Below, in pieces: positions 8,978-17,505 of a stretch of DNA of 64,000 nt. The stretch's first letter is position 1. Every line of letters begins with the position of its first letter. A program made the position numbers and the translations under genes. The stretch lies in the NCBI RefSeq assembly GCF_018847975.1, contig NZ_CP072597.1, positions 5,371,001 through 5,435,000 of the forward strand. The letters run 5' to 3'. The notes beneath the pieces were generated by a model. The model saw only the letters and a list, made by a program, of their open reading frames with translations. It did no database searches and was not told where the DNA came from. Source of the stretch: Lysobacter sp. K5869. Lineage in GTDB: Bacteria; Pseudomonadota; Gammaproteobacteria; Xanthomonadales; Xanthomonadaceae.

Positions 8978-9003
8978 AACGCCGGCCCTCGCGGCCGGCG
9001 TTT
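8978..9003 (+). terminator. Intrinsic terminator after znuD
   Basis: A 10-bp GC stem AACGCCGGCC/GGCCGGCGTT with a 5-base loop and a short T run. It overlaps the presumed -35 of the marR promoter. Confidence 0.6.
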
Positions 9004-9036
9004 GCGGTTGCGGACGAATTAGGTGTATATACACCC
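9002..9036 (+). promoter_or_regulatory. marR promoter with MarR operator on the -10
   Basis: GGTGTATATACACC (9022-9035) is a perfect 14-bp palindrome of the kind bound by MarR dimers. It contains a -10-like TATATA (9026-9031); TTGCGG at 9002-9007 is a plausible -35 with an 18-bp spacer. The marR ATG begins 6 bases after the -10, so the mRNA may be leaderless and the repressor would block its own promoter directly. Confidence 0.65.
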
Positions 9037-9037
9037 A

Positions 9038-9487
9038 ATGACCGAGACCGCCGTCCCCGCCCCGACCCAGAGCGTCTGCACCTGCTTTCGCATGCGCAAA
9101 CTTTCGCGGCTGATGAGCCAGCGCTACGACCAGGCGCTGGCGCCGGCCGGGCTCAACCTCAACCAGTACTCGATCCTGCGCCGCACCGGCGGCCGCGGCC
9201 GGCCGCTGGGCGAAATCGCGCACGAACTGGGCATGGACCGCAGCACCCTGAGCCGCGACCTCAAGCCGCTGGTGGCGGCCGGCTGGGTCGAGTCCGCGCC
9301 GGGCGAAGACGCGCGCCAACGGCGGCTGCGCGTGACCGTCGCCGGCCGCGCGGCGATCGAACGCGCGGTGCCGCTGTGGCGGCAGGCGCAGGACGAAATC
9401 GACCAAGGGCTCGGCGCCGAGGGCATCGCGGCGCTGCACGCGCAGTTGGATCGGGCGATCGCGCAGTTGCAGGCAAGCGCGGCGTGA
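9038..9487 (+). CDS. MarR-family transcriptional regulator
   Basis: 149 residues with a winged helix-turn-helix: LNQYSILRRTGG, LGEIAHELGMDRSTLSRDLKPL (recognition helix near residues 65-85), then the wing ...DARQRRLRVTVAG. Three cysteines near the N-terminus (SVCTCF) could sense oxidants or electrophiles, but this is speculation. The ATG at 9038 was chosen over an in-frame GTG at 9023 that lies inside the operator palindrome. It stands 95 bp upstream of an MFS transporter in the same direction, the usual arrangement of a MarR repressor and the exporter it controls. Confidence 0.85.
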   Translation: MTETAVPAPTQSVCTCFRMRKLSRLMSQRYDQALAPAGLNLNQYSILRRTGGRGRPLGEIAHELGMDRSTLSRDLKPLVAAGWVESAPGEDARQRRLRVTVAGRAAIERAVPLWRQAQDEIDQGLGAEGIAALHAQLDRAIAQLQASAA

Positions 9488-9582
9488 TCGCGAACGCAGC
9501 GAACGAAACGCACCGGGCCTGAGCGCCCTTCGACACGGCGCGCGACAACGCGCCTCCCTCCCCTTTCACCGCGCAGAGCCCC

Positions 9583-10836
9583 ATGACGCCCACGTCCCCC
9601 ACGGCTCCACCCAAGCCCGCGTCCTACTGGCCGCTGCTGCTCGCCGCCACCGCGATGCTGCTGATCACGATGGGCATCCGCCAATCGCAAGGCCTGCTGA
9701 TCAAACCCATCGGCCACAGCACCGGCCTGGGCATCGCCGAGATCAGCTTCGCCCTGGCCATCGGCCAATTCGTCTGGGGCGCGGTGCAGCCGTTGTTCGG
9801 CGCGCTCGCCGATCAGCGCGGCCCGGGTCGGGTGTTGGTGTTCGGCGGGTTGCTGTTGGTCGCCGGCATGGGGCTGACGCCGTTCGTGTCCTCGCAATGG
9901 GGCTTGATGGTCACCCTCGGCGTGCTCGGCGCGGCCGGCGCGGGGGCGGGCAGTTTCTCGATCCTGATCGGCGCCACCGCGCAGCGCATTCCCGCGGAAA
10001 AGCGCTCGATGGCGGCCGGCGTCATCAACGCCGGCGGTTCGATGGGCCAGTTCCTGTTCGCGCCGCTGGTGCAGGCGGTGATCGCCGCGGCCGGCTGGAT
10101 GGCGGCGATGTGGACGCTCGCCGTCGCCGCGCTGGCGACGCTGCCGCTGGCGTGGCCGCTGCGGCGCCGGCGCGAGCCCGCATCGCCGACGGCCGCCGCC
10201 GGCGCCGCGCCCGCCGGCATCGGCCTGCGCGAACAACTGCGCATCGCTCTGCGCGAACCGAGCTATTGGATGCTGCACGTGGGCTTCTTCACCTGCGGCT
10301 TCCACATCGCGTTTTTGGTCACGCACTTGCCCGGCGAAATCGCGCTGTGCGGGCTGTCCGACAACGTTTCGGCGATGGCGCTGGGTCTGATCGGCTTGTT
10401 CAACGTCGCCGGCAGCCTCGCCGCCGGCTGGCTCGGCCAGCGCTACCGCATGAAGTACTTGCTGGCCGGCATGTACGCCAGCCGCGCGGCGCTGATCGCG
10501 ATCTATCTGGTCTCGCCGCCGACGCCGACGACGTTCTATCTGTTCGCCGCGGGTTTGGGCGTGACCTGGCTGGCGACGGTGCCGCCGACCGCGGGCCTGG
10601 TCGGCAAGCTGTTCGGCCCGCGCTATCTGGGCACGCTGTTCGGGCTGACCCTGTTGTCGCACCAGATCGGCGGTTTCTTCGGCGCGTGGCTCGGCGGCTT
10701 GGCGATGGCGAAGTTCGGCGCGTACACCTGGATGTGGTACGCCGACATCGTGCTGGCGCTGTTGGCGGCGGCGGCGAATCTACCGATCCGCGAGGCGAAG
10801 CCGGCGGTGGCGGGGTTGGCGGCGGCGAAGGCCTGA
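9583..10836 (+). CDS. MFS transporter, oxalate/monocarboxylate-like
   Basis: 417 residues with 12 predicted membrane segments, in the inner membrane. The pattern MGIRQSQGLLIKPI in TM1, GPGRVLVFGGLLLV after TM2, GAGAGSFSILIG in TM4 and LGVTWLATVPPTAGLVGKLFG in the second half fits the monocarboxylate/oxalate:formate antiporter branch of the MFS. A loop of about 25 residues with RRRREP and Ala/Pro joins the two halves. It is probably co-transcribed with, or repressed by, the upstream MarR protein. The substrate is unknown; organic acid uptake or small-molecule export are both possible. Confidence 0.8.
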   Translation: MTPTSPTAPPKPASYWPLLLAATAMLLITMGIRQSQGLLIKPIGHSTGLGIAEISFALAIGQFVWGAVQPLFGALADQRGPGRVLVFGGLLLVAGMGLTPFVSSQWGLMVTLGVLGAAGAGAGSFSILIGATAQRIPAEKRSMAAGVINAGGSMGQFLFAPLVQAVIAAAGWMAAMWTLAVAALATLPLAWPLRRRREPASPTAAAGAAPAGIGLREQLRIALREPSYWMLHVGFFTCGFHIAFLVTHLPGEIALCGLSDNVSAMALGLIGLFNVAGSLAAGWLGQRYRMKYLLAGMYASRAALIAIYLVSPPTPTTFYLFAAGLGVTWLATVPPTAGLVGKLFGPRYLGTLFGLTLLSHQIGGFFGAWLGGLAMAKFGAYTWMWYADIVLALLAAAANLPIREAKPAVAGLAAAKA

Positions 10837-10854
10837 GCGTTGCCGGTATCCCCC

Positions 10855-11104
10855 GTAGGAGCGGCGTAAGCCGCGACCGCGAACCCGCGGCCACGGCGAA
10901 ACCCTCGTGCAGGCGAGCCCCTGCGGGCGAGTCGCGTCGTCGTTGGAAATTCGCGGTCGCGGCTTGCGCCGCTCCTACAGGGGGCCTTCGGCGGTGGGTG
11001 CGAAGGGCTCGCCGGGGCGATGCGGAGTCGGGTTTACGGCGAAATCGGCGGGCGAATTTCGCCGTCGGTGCGGGTTCGCGGTCGCGGCTTACGCCGCTCC
11101 TACA
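10855..11104. repeat. Three GTAGGAGC-family dyads
   Basis: Forward copy GTAGGAGCGGCGTAAGCCGC at 10855-10874; inverted copies near 10952-10980 and 11077-11104 (each ending ...CGCCGCTCCTAC). They fill the gap between the convergent MFS and zur genes. Either inverted copy can pair with the forward one, so alternative long hairpins are possible; they may also act as a shared 3' end. Confidence 0.8.
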
Positions 11105-11117
11105 TGCGGGGTCTCGG

Positions 11118-11615
11118 TCAGGCCTTGGCGGCTTTCGCCTCGACGCAATCGGCGCACATGCCGTGCACTTCCAGCGTCTGCGCCTGCGGCACGAAACCCA
11201 GCGCGCGGGCGCGGCCTTCGAGCAGGTCGACGATGCGTTCGTCTTCCAGTTCGGTCGCCGATTGGCAGGTGTCGCAGATCAGGAACGGCACCGCGTGCTG
11301 GGCGCCGCCGGGGTGGTGGCAGCCGACGAAGGCGTTGATCGAGGCGAGCTTGTGGATGAAGCCGTGCTCGAGCAGGAAATCCAGGGCGCGATAGATGGTC
11401 GGCGGCGCCGCGGCGTCGTGGGTCGCCTTCATCTGGTCGAGCAGGTCGTAAGCCTTCATCGGCTTGCCGGCGTCGGCGATCAGCCGCAGCGCGTGCGCGC
11501 GGATCGGCGTGAGCCGCAGCCCGCGCTGCTCGCAGGCCCGTTCGACCTCGTGCACGAAGGCGTCGCCGTCGTGGACGTGATGGTGGGGATCGGTGCAGGC
11601 GGTGTTGGCGCTCAT
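11118..11615 (-). CDS. zur: Zinc uptake regulator Zur (Fur family)
   Basis: 165 residues. N-terminal winged helix (RGLRLTPIRAHALRLI, YDLLDQMKA, APPTIYRALDFLLEHGFIHKL) followed by the Fur-type dimerisation domain. Zinc ligands visible are a His-rich start (DPHHHVHD), GCHHPGG, CDTC (structural site) and CADC near the C-terminus. The spacing fits Zur better than Fur: HxH after AFVGC, and no ferric Fur signature HHDH. A start at 11615 was preferred; a longer in-frame start 17 codons upstream adds a Pro/Ala stretch that overlaps the gltX spacing. It lies 40 bp behind gltX, same strand, and its likely targets znuD/merC are 4 kb away. Confidence 0.85.
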   Translation of the reverse strand: MSANTACTDPHHHVHDGDAFVHEVERACEQRGLRLTPIRAHALRLIADAGKPMKAYDLLDQMKATHDAAAPPTIYRALDFLLEHGFIHKLASINAFVGCHHPGGAQHAVPFLICDTCQSATELEDERIVDLLEGRARALGFVPQAQTLEVHGMCADCVEAKAAKA

Positions 11616-11655
11616 GGCGGGCTCCGGTGGCGGCTCGGCGGCCTTCGCTGGGGGG

Positions 11656-13053
11656 TTACCCAGCAATCTTAGTGAGGGCGGCGTCGATGCGTTGCAAGGC
11701 CTGGGCCTGCCCGGCCAGGTAGACCGTGTGCGAGATGTCCGGGCTGACCTGGGTGCCGGTGATGGCCACGCGCAGCGGCTGGGCGACCTTGCCCATGCCG
11801 ATGCCCAGGGCCTCGGCGGCCTCGTGCAGGGCCGCCCCGACCGCGTCGGCGGTCCAGGCCGGCAGCTTGGCCAGACGCGCGCGCGCCTCGGCCAGCGGCG
11901 CCTGGGCGGCGGCGTTCAGGTGCTTGGCCACGGCCGCGTCGTCGTACTGGGTCAGCGGCTGGAACCACACCGCGGCGCGTTCGGCCATGTCCTTGAGCGT
12001 CTGCACGCGGTCGCGCAGCGCGATCACGATGTCGGCCGGCGCCGGGCCGGCGGCGAGGTCGTAGCCCTGCTGGCGCAGATGCCATTCCAGGTGCTTGCCG
12101 ACGTCGGCCGGATCGTCGCTCTTGAGGTACTGCTGGTTCATCCAACCCAGCTTGGCCTTGTCCAGACGCGAGGCGCTGGAATTGACGTCGGCGAGTTGGA
12201 ACAAGCGGGTCATCTCCTCGATCGAGAAGATCTCCTGATCGCCGTGCGACCAGCCCAGGCGGACCAGATAGTTCAGCAGCGCGTGCGGCAGATAGCCGTC
12301 GTCGCGGTACTGCATCACGTCGGCCGCGCCGGTGCGCTTGGACAGCTTGGCGCCCTCGGGGTCGAGGATCATCGGCAGGTGGGCGAAATGCGGCACCGGC
12401 GCGCCCAGCGCTTCGTAGATGTTGATCTGGCGCGGAGTGTTGTTGACGTGGTCGTCGCCGCGCACGACGTCGGTGATCTTCATATCGAGATCGTCGACCA
12501 CGACCGCGAAGTTGTAGGTCGGGTAGCCGTCGGCGCGGAAGATCACCAGATCGTCGAGCTCGCTGTTGGCGATCTCGATCCGGCCCTTGACCTTGTCCTC
12601 GAACACCACCGTGCCTTCGAGCGGGTTCTTGAAGCGGATCACCCGGTTCGGATCGTCGCGGTAGGGCTCGTTGCGATCGCGGTAGGCGCCGCTGTAGCGC
12701 GGCTTTTCCTTGGCCGCCAGCGCGGCGTTGCGCGCGGCTTCGAGTTCGTCCTTGGTCTCGTAGGCGTAGTACGCCGTGCCCGCGGCGACCATCTGCTCGG
12801 CGACTTCGCGGTAACGGTCCAGGCGCTGGGTCTGGTAGATCGGGCCTTCGTCGTAGCCCAGGCCGAGCCAGTCCATCGCCTCCAGGATCGCGTCGATCGC
12901 CGCCTGGGTGCTGCGCTCGCGGTCGGTGTCCTCGATGCGCAGGACGAACTGCCCGCCCGCGCGGCGCGCTTCCAGCCAGCAATACAGGGCGGTGCGGGCG
13001 CCGCCGATATGCAGGTAGCCGGTGGGACTGGGGGCGAAGCGGGTGCGGGTCAT
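11656..13053 (-). CDS. gltX: Glutamyl-tRNA synthetase
   Basis: Class I aminoacyl-tRNA synthetase charging tRNA-Glu in the cytoplasm; 465 residues, the normal bacterial length. The HIGH box is seen as [16 protein letters not shown] (residues 6-21) and the KMSKS loop as [10 protein letters not shown] near 245. The VLRIEDTD strand, the connecting domain and the C-terminal helical anticodon-binding domain follow. The ATG at 13053 fits the family start (TRTRFAPSP). TAAAAT near 13091-13086 on the minus strand is a possible -10. zur follows on the same strand after 40 bp. Confidence 0.97.
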   Translation of the reverse strand: MTRTRFAPSPTGYLHIGGARTALYCWLEARRAGGQFVLRIEDTDRERSTQAAIDAILEAMDWLGLGYDEGPIYQTQRLDRYREVAEQMVAAGTAYYAYETKDELEAARNAALAAKEKPRYSGAYRDRNEPYRDDPNRVIRFKNPLEGTVVFEDKVKGRIEIANSELDDLVIFRADGYPTYNFAVVVDDLDMKITDVVRGDDHVNNTPRQINIYEALGAPVPHFAHLPMILDPEGAKLSKRTGAADVMQYRDDGYLPHALLNYLVRLGWSHGDQEIFSIEEMTRLFQLADVNSSASRLDKAKLGWMNQQYLKSDDPADVGKHLEWHLRQQGYDLAAGPAPADIVIALRDRVQTLKDMAERAAVWFQPLTQYDDAAVAKHLNAAAQAPLAEARARLAKLPAWTADAVGAALHEAAEALGIGMGKVAQPLRVAITGTQVSPDISHTVYLAGQAQALQRIDAALTKIAG

Positions 13054-13132
13054 GCGCGGGCTCGGGTGGATCGGAGGGAGACCGGGGATTTTAACGGATG
13101 CGGGGCCGGCGGGTTTTGCGGGGGCGGTTGGC

Positions 13133-13216
13133 GGCGCGGCGACGGGCGTGGCAACGGGCGCGGCAACGGGCGCGGCAACGGGCGCGGCGACAGGCGCGGC
13201 GACAGGCGCGGCGATA
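13133..13216. repeat. 12-bp minisatellite, seven units
   Basis: Seven tandem copies of GGCGCGGC followed by AACG, GACG, GACA or GATA. It lies upstream of gltX, between the gltX -10 and the inverted repeat at 13278. Copy number is likely to vary between strains. In some frames it would read as (G-A-A-T)n or PVAA repeats, but no gene uses it. Confidence 0.85.
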
Positions 13217-13277
13217 GGTGCGATGGCCCGGCCTTGCCTGCGCGGCCTTGCCGACGGCGGCGCCCCAGCTCCCGCAC

Positions 13278-13408
13278 CGTCATTCCGGCGAAAGCCGGAA
13301 TCCATTTTGATCTTGCTCCGCGTTGCATGCGCGCCGGATCGGCAAGGGATGCGGCGGGCTCAGCGCAAGCAACAGCAAAATGGATTCCGGCGTTCGCCGG
13401 AATGACGG
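13278..13408. repeat. Inverted pair of ATTCCGG-family repeats
   Basis: CGTCATTCCGGCGAAAGCCG followed by GAATCCATTTTG at 13278-13310 and its near-complement at 13376-13408, with about 65 bp between. Each arm contains the small hairpin ATTCCGGC/GCCGGAAT. No gene lies here. Confidence 0.85.
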
Positions 13409-13521
13409 AGGGGAGATCCTGCGCGGCGTACAAGGCCTCGACCGAGGCCTCGACGCGGCCGAACATCCGCACCCTCGCGGCCCCGCGCCGCCTCACGCCC
13501 GCCCCACCCCGCGAAACCCCA

Positions 13522-13533
13522 TAAACTAGCCCC
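13522..13533 (+). promoter_or_regulatory. lpxH -10 element, leaderless start predicted
   Basis: TAAACT at 13522-13527 lies six bases before the lpxH ATG and no ribosome-binding site is present, so transcription would begin at the start codon. -35 unclear. Confidence 0.35.
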
Positions 13534-14268
13534 ATGACCACGCTCTTCATCTCCGACCTGCACCTAGACGCCGAACGCCCGCAGATCACCGAGCTGTTCG
13601 GCCGCTTCGTCCGCGAGGAAGCCCGCGGCGCCGACGCGCTGTACATCCTCGGCGACCTGTTCGAGGCCTGGGTCGGCGACGACGACCCGGCCGAGACCGG
13701 CGCCTTCGTCGCCCGCGAGCTCAAGGCGCTGGCCGATTCGGGCGTGCCGACCTACTTCATCCGCGGCAACCGCGACTTCCTGCTCGGCCGCGACTACGCC
13801 GCGCGCGCGGGCATGCGCCTGCTGCCGGACCCGAGCGTGATCGTTCTGTACGGCCAGCCCGTGCTGATCGGCCACGGCGACCTGTTGTGCACCGACGACG
13901 TCGCCTACCAACAGTTCCGCGCCCAGACCCGCCATCCGCTGTGGCAGGCGCAGTTCCTGTCGCGGCCGCTGGCCGCGCGCCTGGCCTTCGCCCAACAAGC
14001 GCGCGCGGCGAGCAAGGCGCACCAGGCCGGGCTCAAGGACGCCGGCCGCATGGAAACCATCACCGACGTCGCCCCGGCGACCGTGGCCGACACCTTCGTC
14101 CGCTACGGCGTCGACACGATGATCCACGGCCACACCCACCGCCCCGCGATCCACGAACTCGACGCCGGCGGCCGCGCCCGCAAGCGCGTCGTACTCGGCG
14201 ATTGGTACGAACAAGGCTCGGTGCTGCGCGTGGACCGCGACGGCATGCGCCTGCAGACCCTCGACTGA
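13534..14268 (+). CDS. lpxH: UDP-2,3-diacylglucosamine diphosphatase LpxH
   Basis: Cleaves UDP-2,3-diacylglucosamine to lipid X and UMP, the fourth step of lipid A synthesis, at the inner face of the inner membrane. 244 residues. The calcineurin-like metallophosphatase motifs are in order: ISDLHLD (7-13), [14 protein letters not shown] (about 39-52), [11 protein letters not shown] (about 76-86), [11 protein letters not shown] (about 111-121) and [11 protein letters not shown] near 195. The C-terminal [10 protein letters not shown] is typical of LpxH. It stands alone, followed by a tandem hairpin array. Confidence 0.95.
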   Translation: MTTLFISDLHLDAERPQITELFGRFVREEARGADALYILGDLFEAWVGDDDPAETGAFVARELKALADSGVPTYFIRGNRDFLLGRDYAARAGMRLLPDPSVIVLYGQPVLIGHGDLLCTDDVAYQQFRAQTRHPLWQAQFLSRPLAARLAFAQQARAASKAHQAGLKDAGRMETITDVAPATVADTFVRYGVDTMIHGHTHRPAIHELDAGGRARKRVVLGDWYEQGSVLRVDRDGMRLQTLD

Positions 14269-14295
14269 CCGCCGCGCCGTATCCGCACGGTTTTC

Positions 14296-14832
14296 TGTAG
14301 GAGCGGCGTGAGCCGCGACCGCGACACTGCGCTTACGGCGCAAACTTGCAACCCCGCGGTCGCGACTTGCGTCGCTCCCACAGTCGCTGCGACGAAGCAT
14401 CGATCTCGCCTCAAGCAAGCCGCGACGCAACCTGCATGAGCCACCTGTAGGAGCGGCGCGAGCCGCGACCGCGACACCGCGCTTACGGCGCGAGCTTGCA
14501 ACCCCGCGGTCGCGACTTGCGTCGCTCCTACAGTCGCTGCGACAAAGCATCGATCTCGCCTCAAGCAAGCCGCGACGCAACCCGCATGGGCCACCTGTAG
14601 GAGCGACGCGAGTCGCGACCGCGACACCGCGCTTACGGCGCGAGCTCGCGACCCCGCGGTCGCGACTTACGTCGCTCCTACAGTCGCTGCGACAAAGCAT
14701 CGGTCTCGCCTCAAGCAAGCCGCGACGCAACCCGCAAGGGCTCCCTGTAGGAGCGGCGTGAGCCGCGACCGCGACACCACGCTTACGGCGCGAGCCTGCG
14801 ACCCCGCGGTCGCGGCTCACGCCGCTCCTACA
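14296..14832. repeat. Tandem array of long hairpins, 150-bp period
   Basis: Units begin with TGTAGGAGC at 14296, 14446, 14596 and 14746, exactly 150 bp apart. Each unit is a roughly 87-bp imperfect hairpin (TGTAGGAGCGGCGTGAGCCG ... GTCGCTCCTACA) with an apical ...CGCGACAC-GCTTACGGCG... segment. A roughly 63-bp linker containing AAAGCATCGATCTCGCCTCA and AGCCGCGACGCAACC follows. The first three hairpin-linker units are complete; the fourth has only the hairpin. Hairpin and linker are both highly conserved between units, so the array arose by recent tandem duplication. It is the same family as the single dyads elsewhere in the window. Confidence 0.95.
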
Positions 14833-14875
14833 TCCGCCACGGCGCATCGACCTCGTCGCCGATCAACGCAAACAC

Positions 14876-14902
14876 GAACGCCCGCGATAACCGCGGGCGT
14901 TC
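14876..14902. terminator. Intrinsic terminator of the TonB-receptor gene
   Basis: An 11-bp stem GAACGCCCGCG/CGCGGGCGTTC with a 5-base loop and GCTTTT on the right, CAAACAC on the left; it could act in both directions. Confidence 0.7.
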
Positions 14903-14947
14903 GCTTTTCCGCCTCGCCCGCGCGCTCGCACGCGCGGGCGGTCTCGC

Positions 14948-17206
14948 TCAGAACTTCACTTCCGCCGTCACGAACACTTGCCGCGGCGCGCCCGACTGCA
15001 AGGTGTAGTTCAAGCCCTTCGGATCCGAAGCCACGAAGCCGTTGGTGCCGATGCTGCCGAAGTATTCCTTGTCGAACAGATTGGTCGCGTTCAACTGCAG
15101 CTTGAACGCGTCCGCCCACGACAGTTCCTTCCACTCGTACGAGGCCGACGCGTCCACCACCCAGAACCCGTCGACCTTGGAGTCGTTGAGATAGGTCAGG
15201 TAACGCTTGTCGGTGTACTTCGCGCCCAACTGCAGCGACAAACCGTCTTGCTCCCAACGCAGTTCGGTCGCATACAGACGCTTCGGCGCGTCCACCACCT
15301 GCTTGCCCTTGGTGCGCACCAGGGTCGCGCCGTCGAGGTAATCGGATTCGTACTGCGAATCGTTGAACGCCAGCGAGTGGTACCAGGTCAGCCCGGCGAT
15401 GGGCTTCCACTGCACGGTGATCTCGGCGCCGCGGCTCTCCACGTCGCCGACGTTGGCGAAGCTCGACGCGCAGCCGACGATGCCGGCGCAACGCGCGATC
15501 GCCAACAGACGGTTCTCGAAGTTGACCCGGTACACCGCCACCGACGCTTCGATGCTGTCGCGGCTGGTGCGCAGGCCGGCCTCGAAGGTCTTGGAGCTTT
15601 CCGGTTCCAGCGAACCCACCGCCGCGTCGAAGGCCGCCTGCGAGGTCGAGTGCGGGCCGTTGACGCCGGTGCGGAACGCCGACAGGTTCTCGCTGTAGGA
15701 GCCGAAGATTTCCTCGTGCTCGCTGAGCTGCCAGCGCGCGCCGAGCTGCGGCAGGAAGTTGTCTTCCGACACCAGCTTTCCGCTGGCGCGGCCGGGCGCG
15801 CCGATCAGGGTCTTGCCGTCGGTCTCCACGCGCAGTCCCTTGAAGCCCGCGTCCACGGCCAGGCGGCCGTCGGCGAACTCCATGTGGTCGAGCACGTAGT
15901 ACAGGCGCGTGTCGGTGTCGAAGCGCTGGCGGAACACGCGCTCGGACGGGTTGCGGTAGAAGAAGATGTCGTTCGGCGGCTCGGTCGCCTTCAGATCGTA
16001 GAAATTGCGCTGCACGCCGTGATCGTTCTTCTCCAGCCACAGGCCGGCCTGCAGGCGATGGTTGCCGATCTGCCAGCTCAGGCTCGGCATGAAGCCGGTG
16101 CGCTCGATGTCGTACTCGGTGGTGCGCATGCGCAGCGGCACCGTCGGCGACTTCGAGTACGGCGTGGCCCAATGGCCCTGGCCTTCGTTGGTGTGGTAGT
16201 AGGCGGTGGCCGACAAGGCCAGGTCGGGCGTGGCGTTCCACTCCGCGCTCAGGTACACCAGATCGTCGTTGCGCACGCCGCGGGCGATGTAGTACGCATC
16301 GTCCAGGCTGGTCACGCCGCCGCGGAAGATGCCGTTGGCCGCGTCGATCGCGCGCTGCCAATCCTTGGCGTAGTTGTCCCAATCCATGCCCAGGCGCTTG
16401 GCCGATTCCAGCGACAGGTCGGCGTAGTCGGTCTCGCGGCGGCGCGAGGAATCGGCGAAGCCGGTGATCTTGAAGTCTTCGCCGGCGTAGACGAACTTGC
16501 CGTTGAACTGCGAATTGCGCTGCGGGCCGTCGCCCTTCCACTTGTCGGTGGTGTGGAACATGCCGCTCAAGTAAGCGCTGAAGCCGTTGTGGTCGCCCGT
16601 ATCCATGCGCACGAAGCTGCGGCTGGTCGAATCGCTGCCCAGGGTCTGGGCCAGACGCACGCCGAACTCGGCGCTCGGATCGGAACTGAAGAAGCGCAAG
16701 GTGCCGCCGAGGTTGCCCGACGAGGCGGTGTCGATCGCGCCCGAACCCTGCGAGAGTTCGGCGCCGGACAGGTTCTCCGAGCTGATCGCGCGGCCGATGT
16801 GCAGGCCGTTGTGGTTGCCGTAGCTCATGTCGCCGAGCGGCACGCCGTCGAGGGTGAAGCCGAGTTGCTGCTGCGAGAAGCCGCGGATGCTCAGCTTGCT
16901 CGACCACTCGTAATTGCCCCACGGATCGGAGCTCTGGAAGTGCACGCCCGGCAGCTTGGCCATCACCTTCAGCGGGTTGGTGCCGGCGGCTTCGCGCTGC
17001 AGTTCGGCGCGGCCCAGCGCCTGCACCTGACGGGTCTGGCCGGTGCCGACCACCGAAACCGCGTCGAGCGTGGTGGCGTCGCGGCCGACGTCGGCCGAAG
17101 CGTTGGCGGGCGCGGCATCGGCCGCGGGCGCCTCGGCGGCGAAGGAGTGGCCCGCGTACAGGCAAAGCAGGATCGAGGCGGCGAGGAGCGTCGTCTTCGT
17201 CGTCAT
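14948..17206 (-). CDS. TonB-dependent receptor, substrate unknown
   Basis: 752 residues; outer-membrane gated importer. Signal peptide LLAASILLCLYAGHSFA, TonB-box-like TLDAVSVVGTG, then a plug (NPLKVMAKLPGVHFQSSDP, LSIRGFSQQQLGFTLDGVPL, GSGAIDTASSGNLGGTLRF) and a barrel ending in VFVTAEVKF. The barrel carries aromatic-rich strands and a CAGIVGCASS loop near residue 580 that may form a disulfide. There is no extended N-terminal signalling domain, and no sigma/anti-sigma pair or Fur box was seen. The substrate could be a siderophore, carbohydrate or other ligand; nothing nearby decides it. A terminator follows at 14876-14902. Confidence 0.85.
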   Translation of the reverse strand: MTTKTTLLAASILLCLYAGHSFAAEAPAADAAPANASADVGRDATTLDAVSVVGTGQTRQVQALGRAELQREAAGTNPLKVMAKLPGVHFQSSDPWGNYEWSSKLSIRGFSQQQLGFTLDGVPLGDMSYGNHNGLHIGRAISSENLSGAELSQGSGAIDTASSGNLGGTLRFFSSDPSAEFGVRLAQTLGSDSTSRSFVRMDTGDHNGFSAYLSGMFHTTDKWKGDGPQRNSQFNGKFVYAGEDFKITGFADSSRRRETDYADLSLESAKRLGMDWDNYAKDWQRAIDAANGIFRGGVTSLDDAYYIARGVRNDDLVYLSAEWNATPDLALSATAYYHTNEGQGHWATPYSKSPTVPLRMRTTEYDIERTGFMPSLSWQIGNHRLQAGLWLEKNDHGVQRNFYDLKATEPPNDIFFYRNPSERVFRQRFDTDTRLYYVLDHMEFADGRLAVDAGFKGLRVETDGKTLIGAPGRASGKLVSEDNFLPQLGARWQLSEHEEIFGSYSENLSAFRTGVNGPHSTSQAAFDAAVGSLEPESSKTFEAGLRTSRDSIEASVAVYRVNFENRLLAIARCAGIVGCASSFANVGDVESRGAEITVQWKPIAGLTWYHSLAFNDSQYESDYLDGATLVRTKGKQVVDAPKRLYATELRWEQDGLSLQLGAKYTDKRYLTYLNDSKVDGFWVVDASASYEWKELSWADAFKLQLNATNLFDKEYFGSIGTNGFVASDPKGLNYTLQSGAPRQVFVTAEVKF

Positions 17207-17505
17207 GGGACTTCCGATTTTTATGGGGAACCGCCAACGTGCGCGATCCCTCGCGTCATCGCTCCGGGCGGCGGAGGAGCGAAGGCCGGAAGTCTGTTCG
17301 GGACGTGTGAAAGCGGTATTTCAACTCGGCGTCATTTGATGGATTCGGCGCACGACGTGTGCGCGCGTTGCCGTTGCGGACGCAGGCGCGGTCGCAGGTT
17401 TCGGCGTTTCATGACGTTGTCTATCGCTGCTCGCCGACGCGATTGCGGCGCGCGAACGTATACGCTTCGGCGTTTTTGCGGCGGCGCCGCGCTGCGCGGG
17501 CGCGC

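Noticed and set aside
14296..14832. CRISPR-like array (regular 150-bp period)
   Set aside because: Both the hairpin and the linker are nearly identical between units, so there are no variable spacers, and no cas genes are near.
13564..14847. Repetitive frame on - across the hairpin array (repeated CRSDCRSDVSRDRGV-type segments)
   Set aside because: It is a translation of the 150-bp tandem repeat and lpxH antisense; no start signal or protein family.
17207..17505. Cobalamin riboswitch upstream of the TonB receptor
   Set aside because: No B12-box-like GCCACTG motif or typical folding seen on the minus strand; the receptor could import many substrates.
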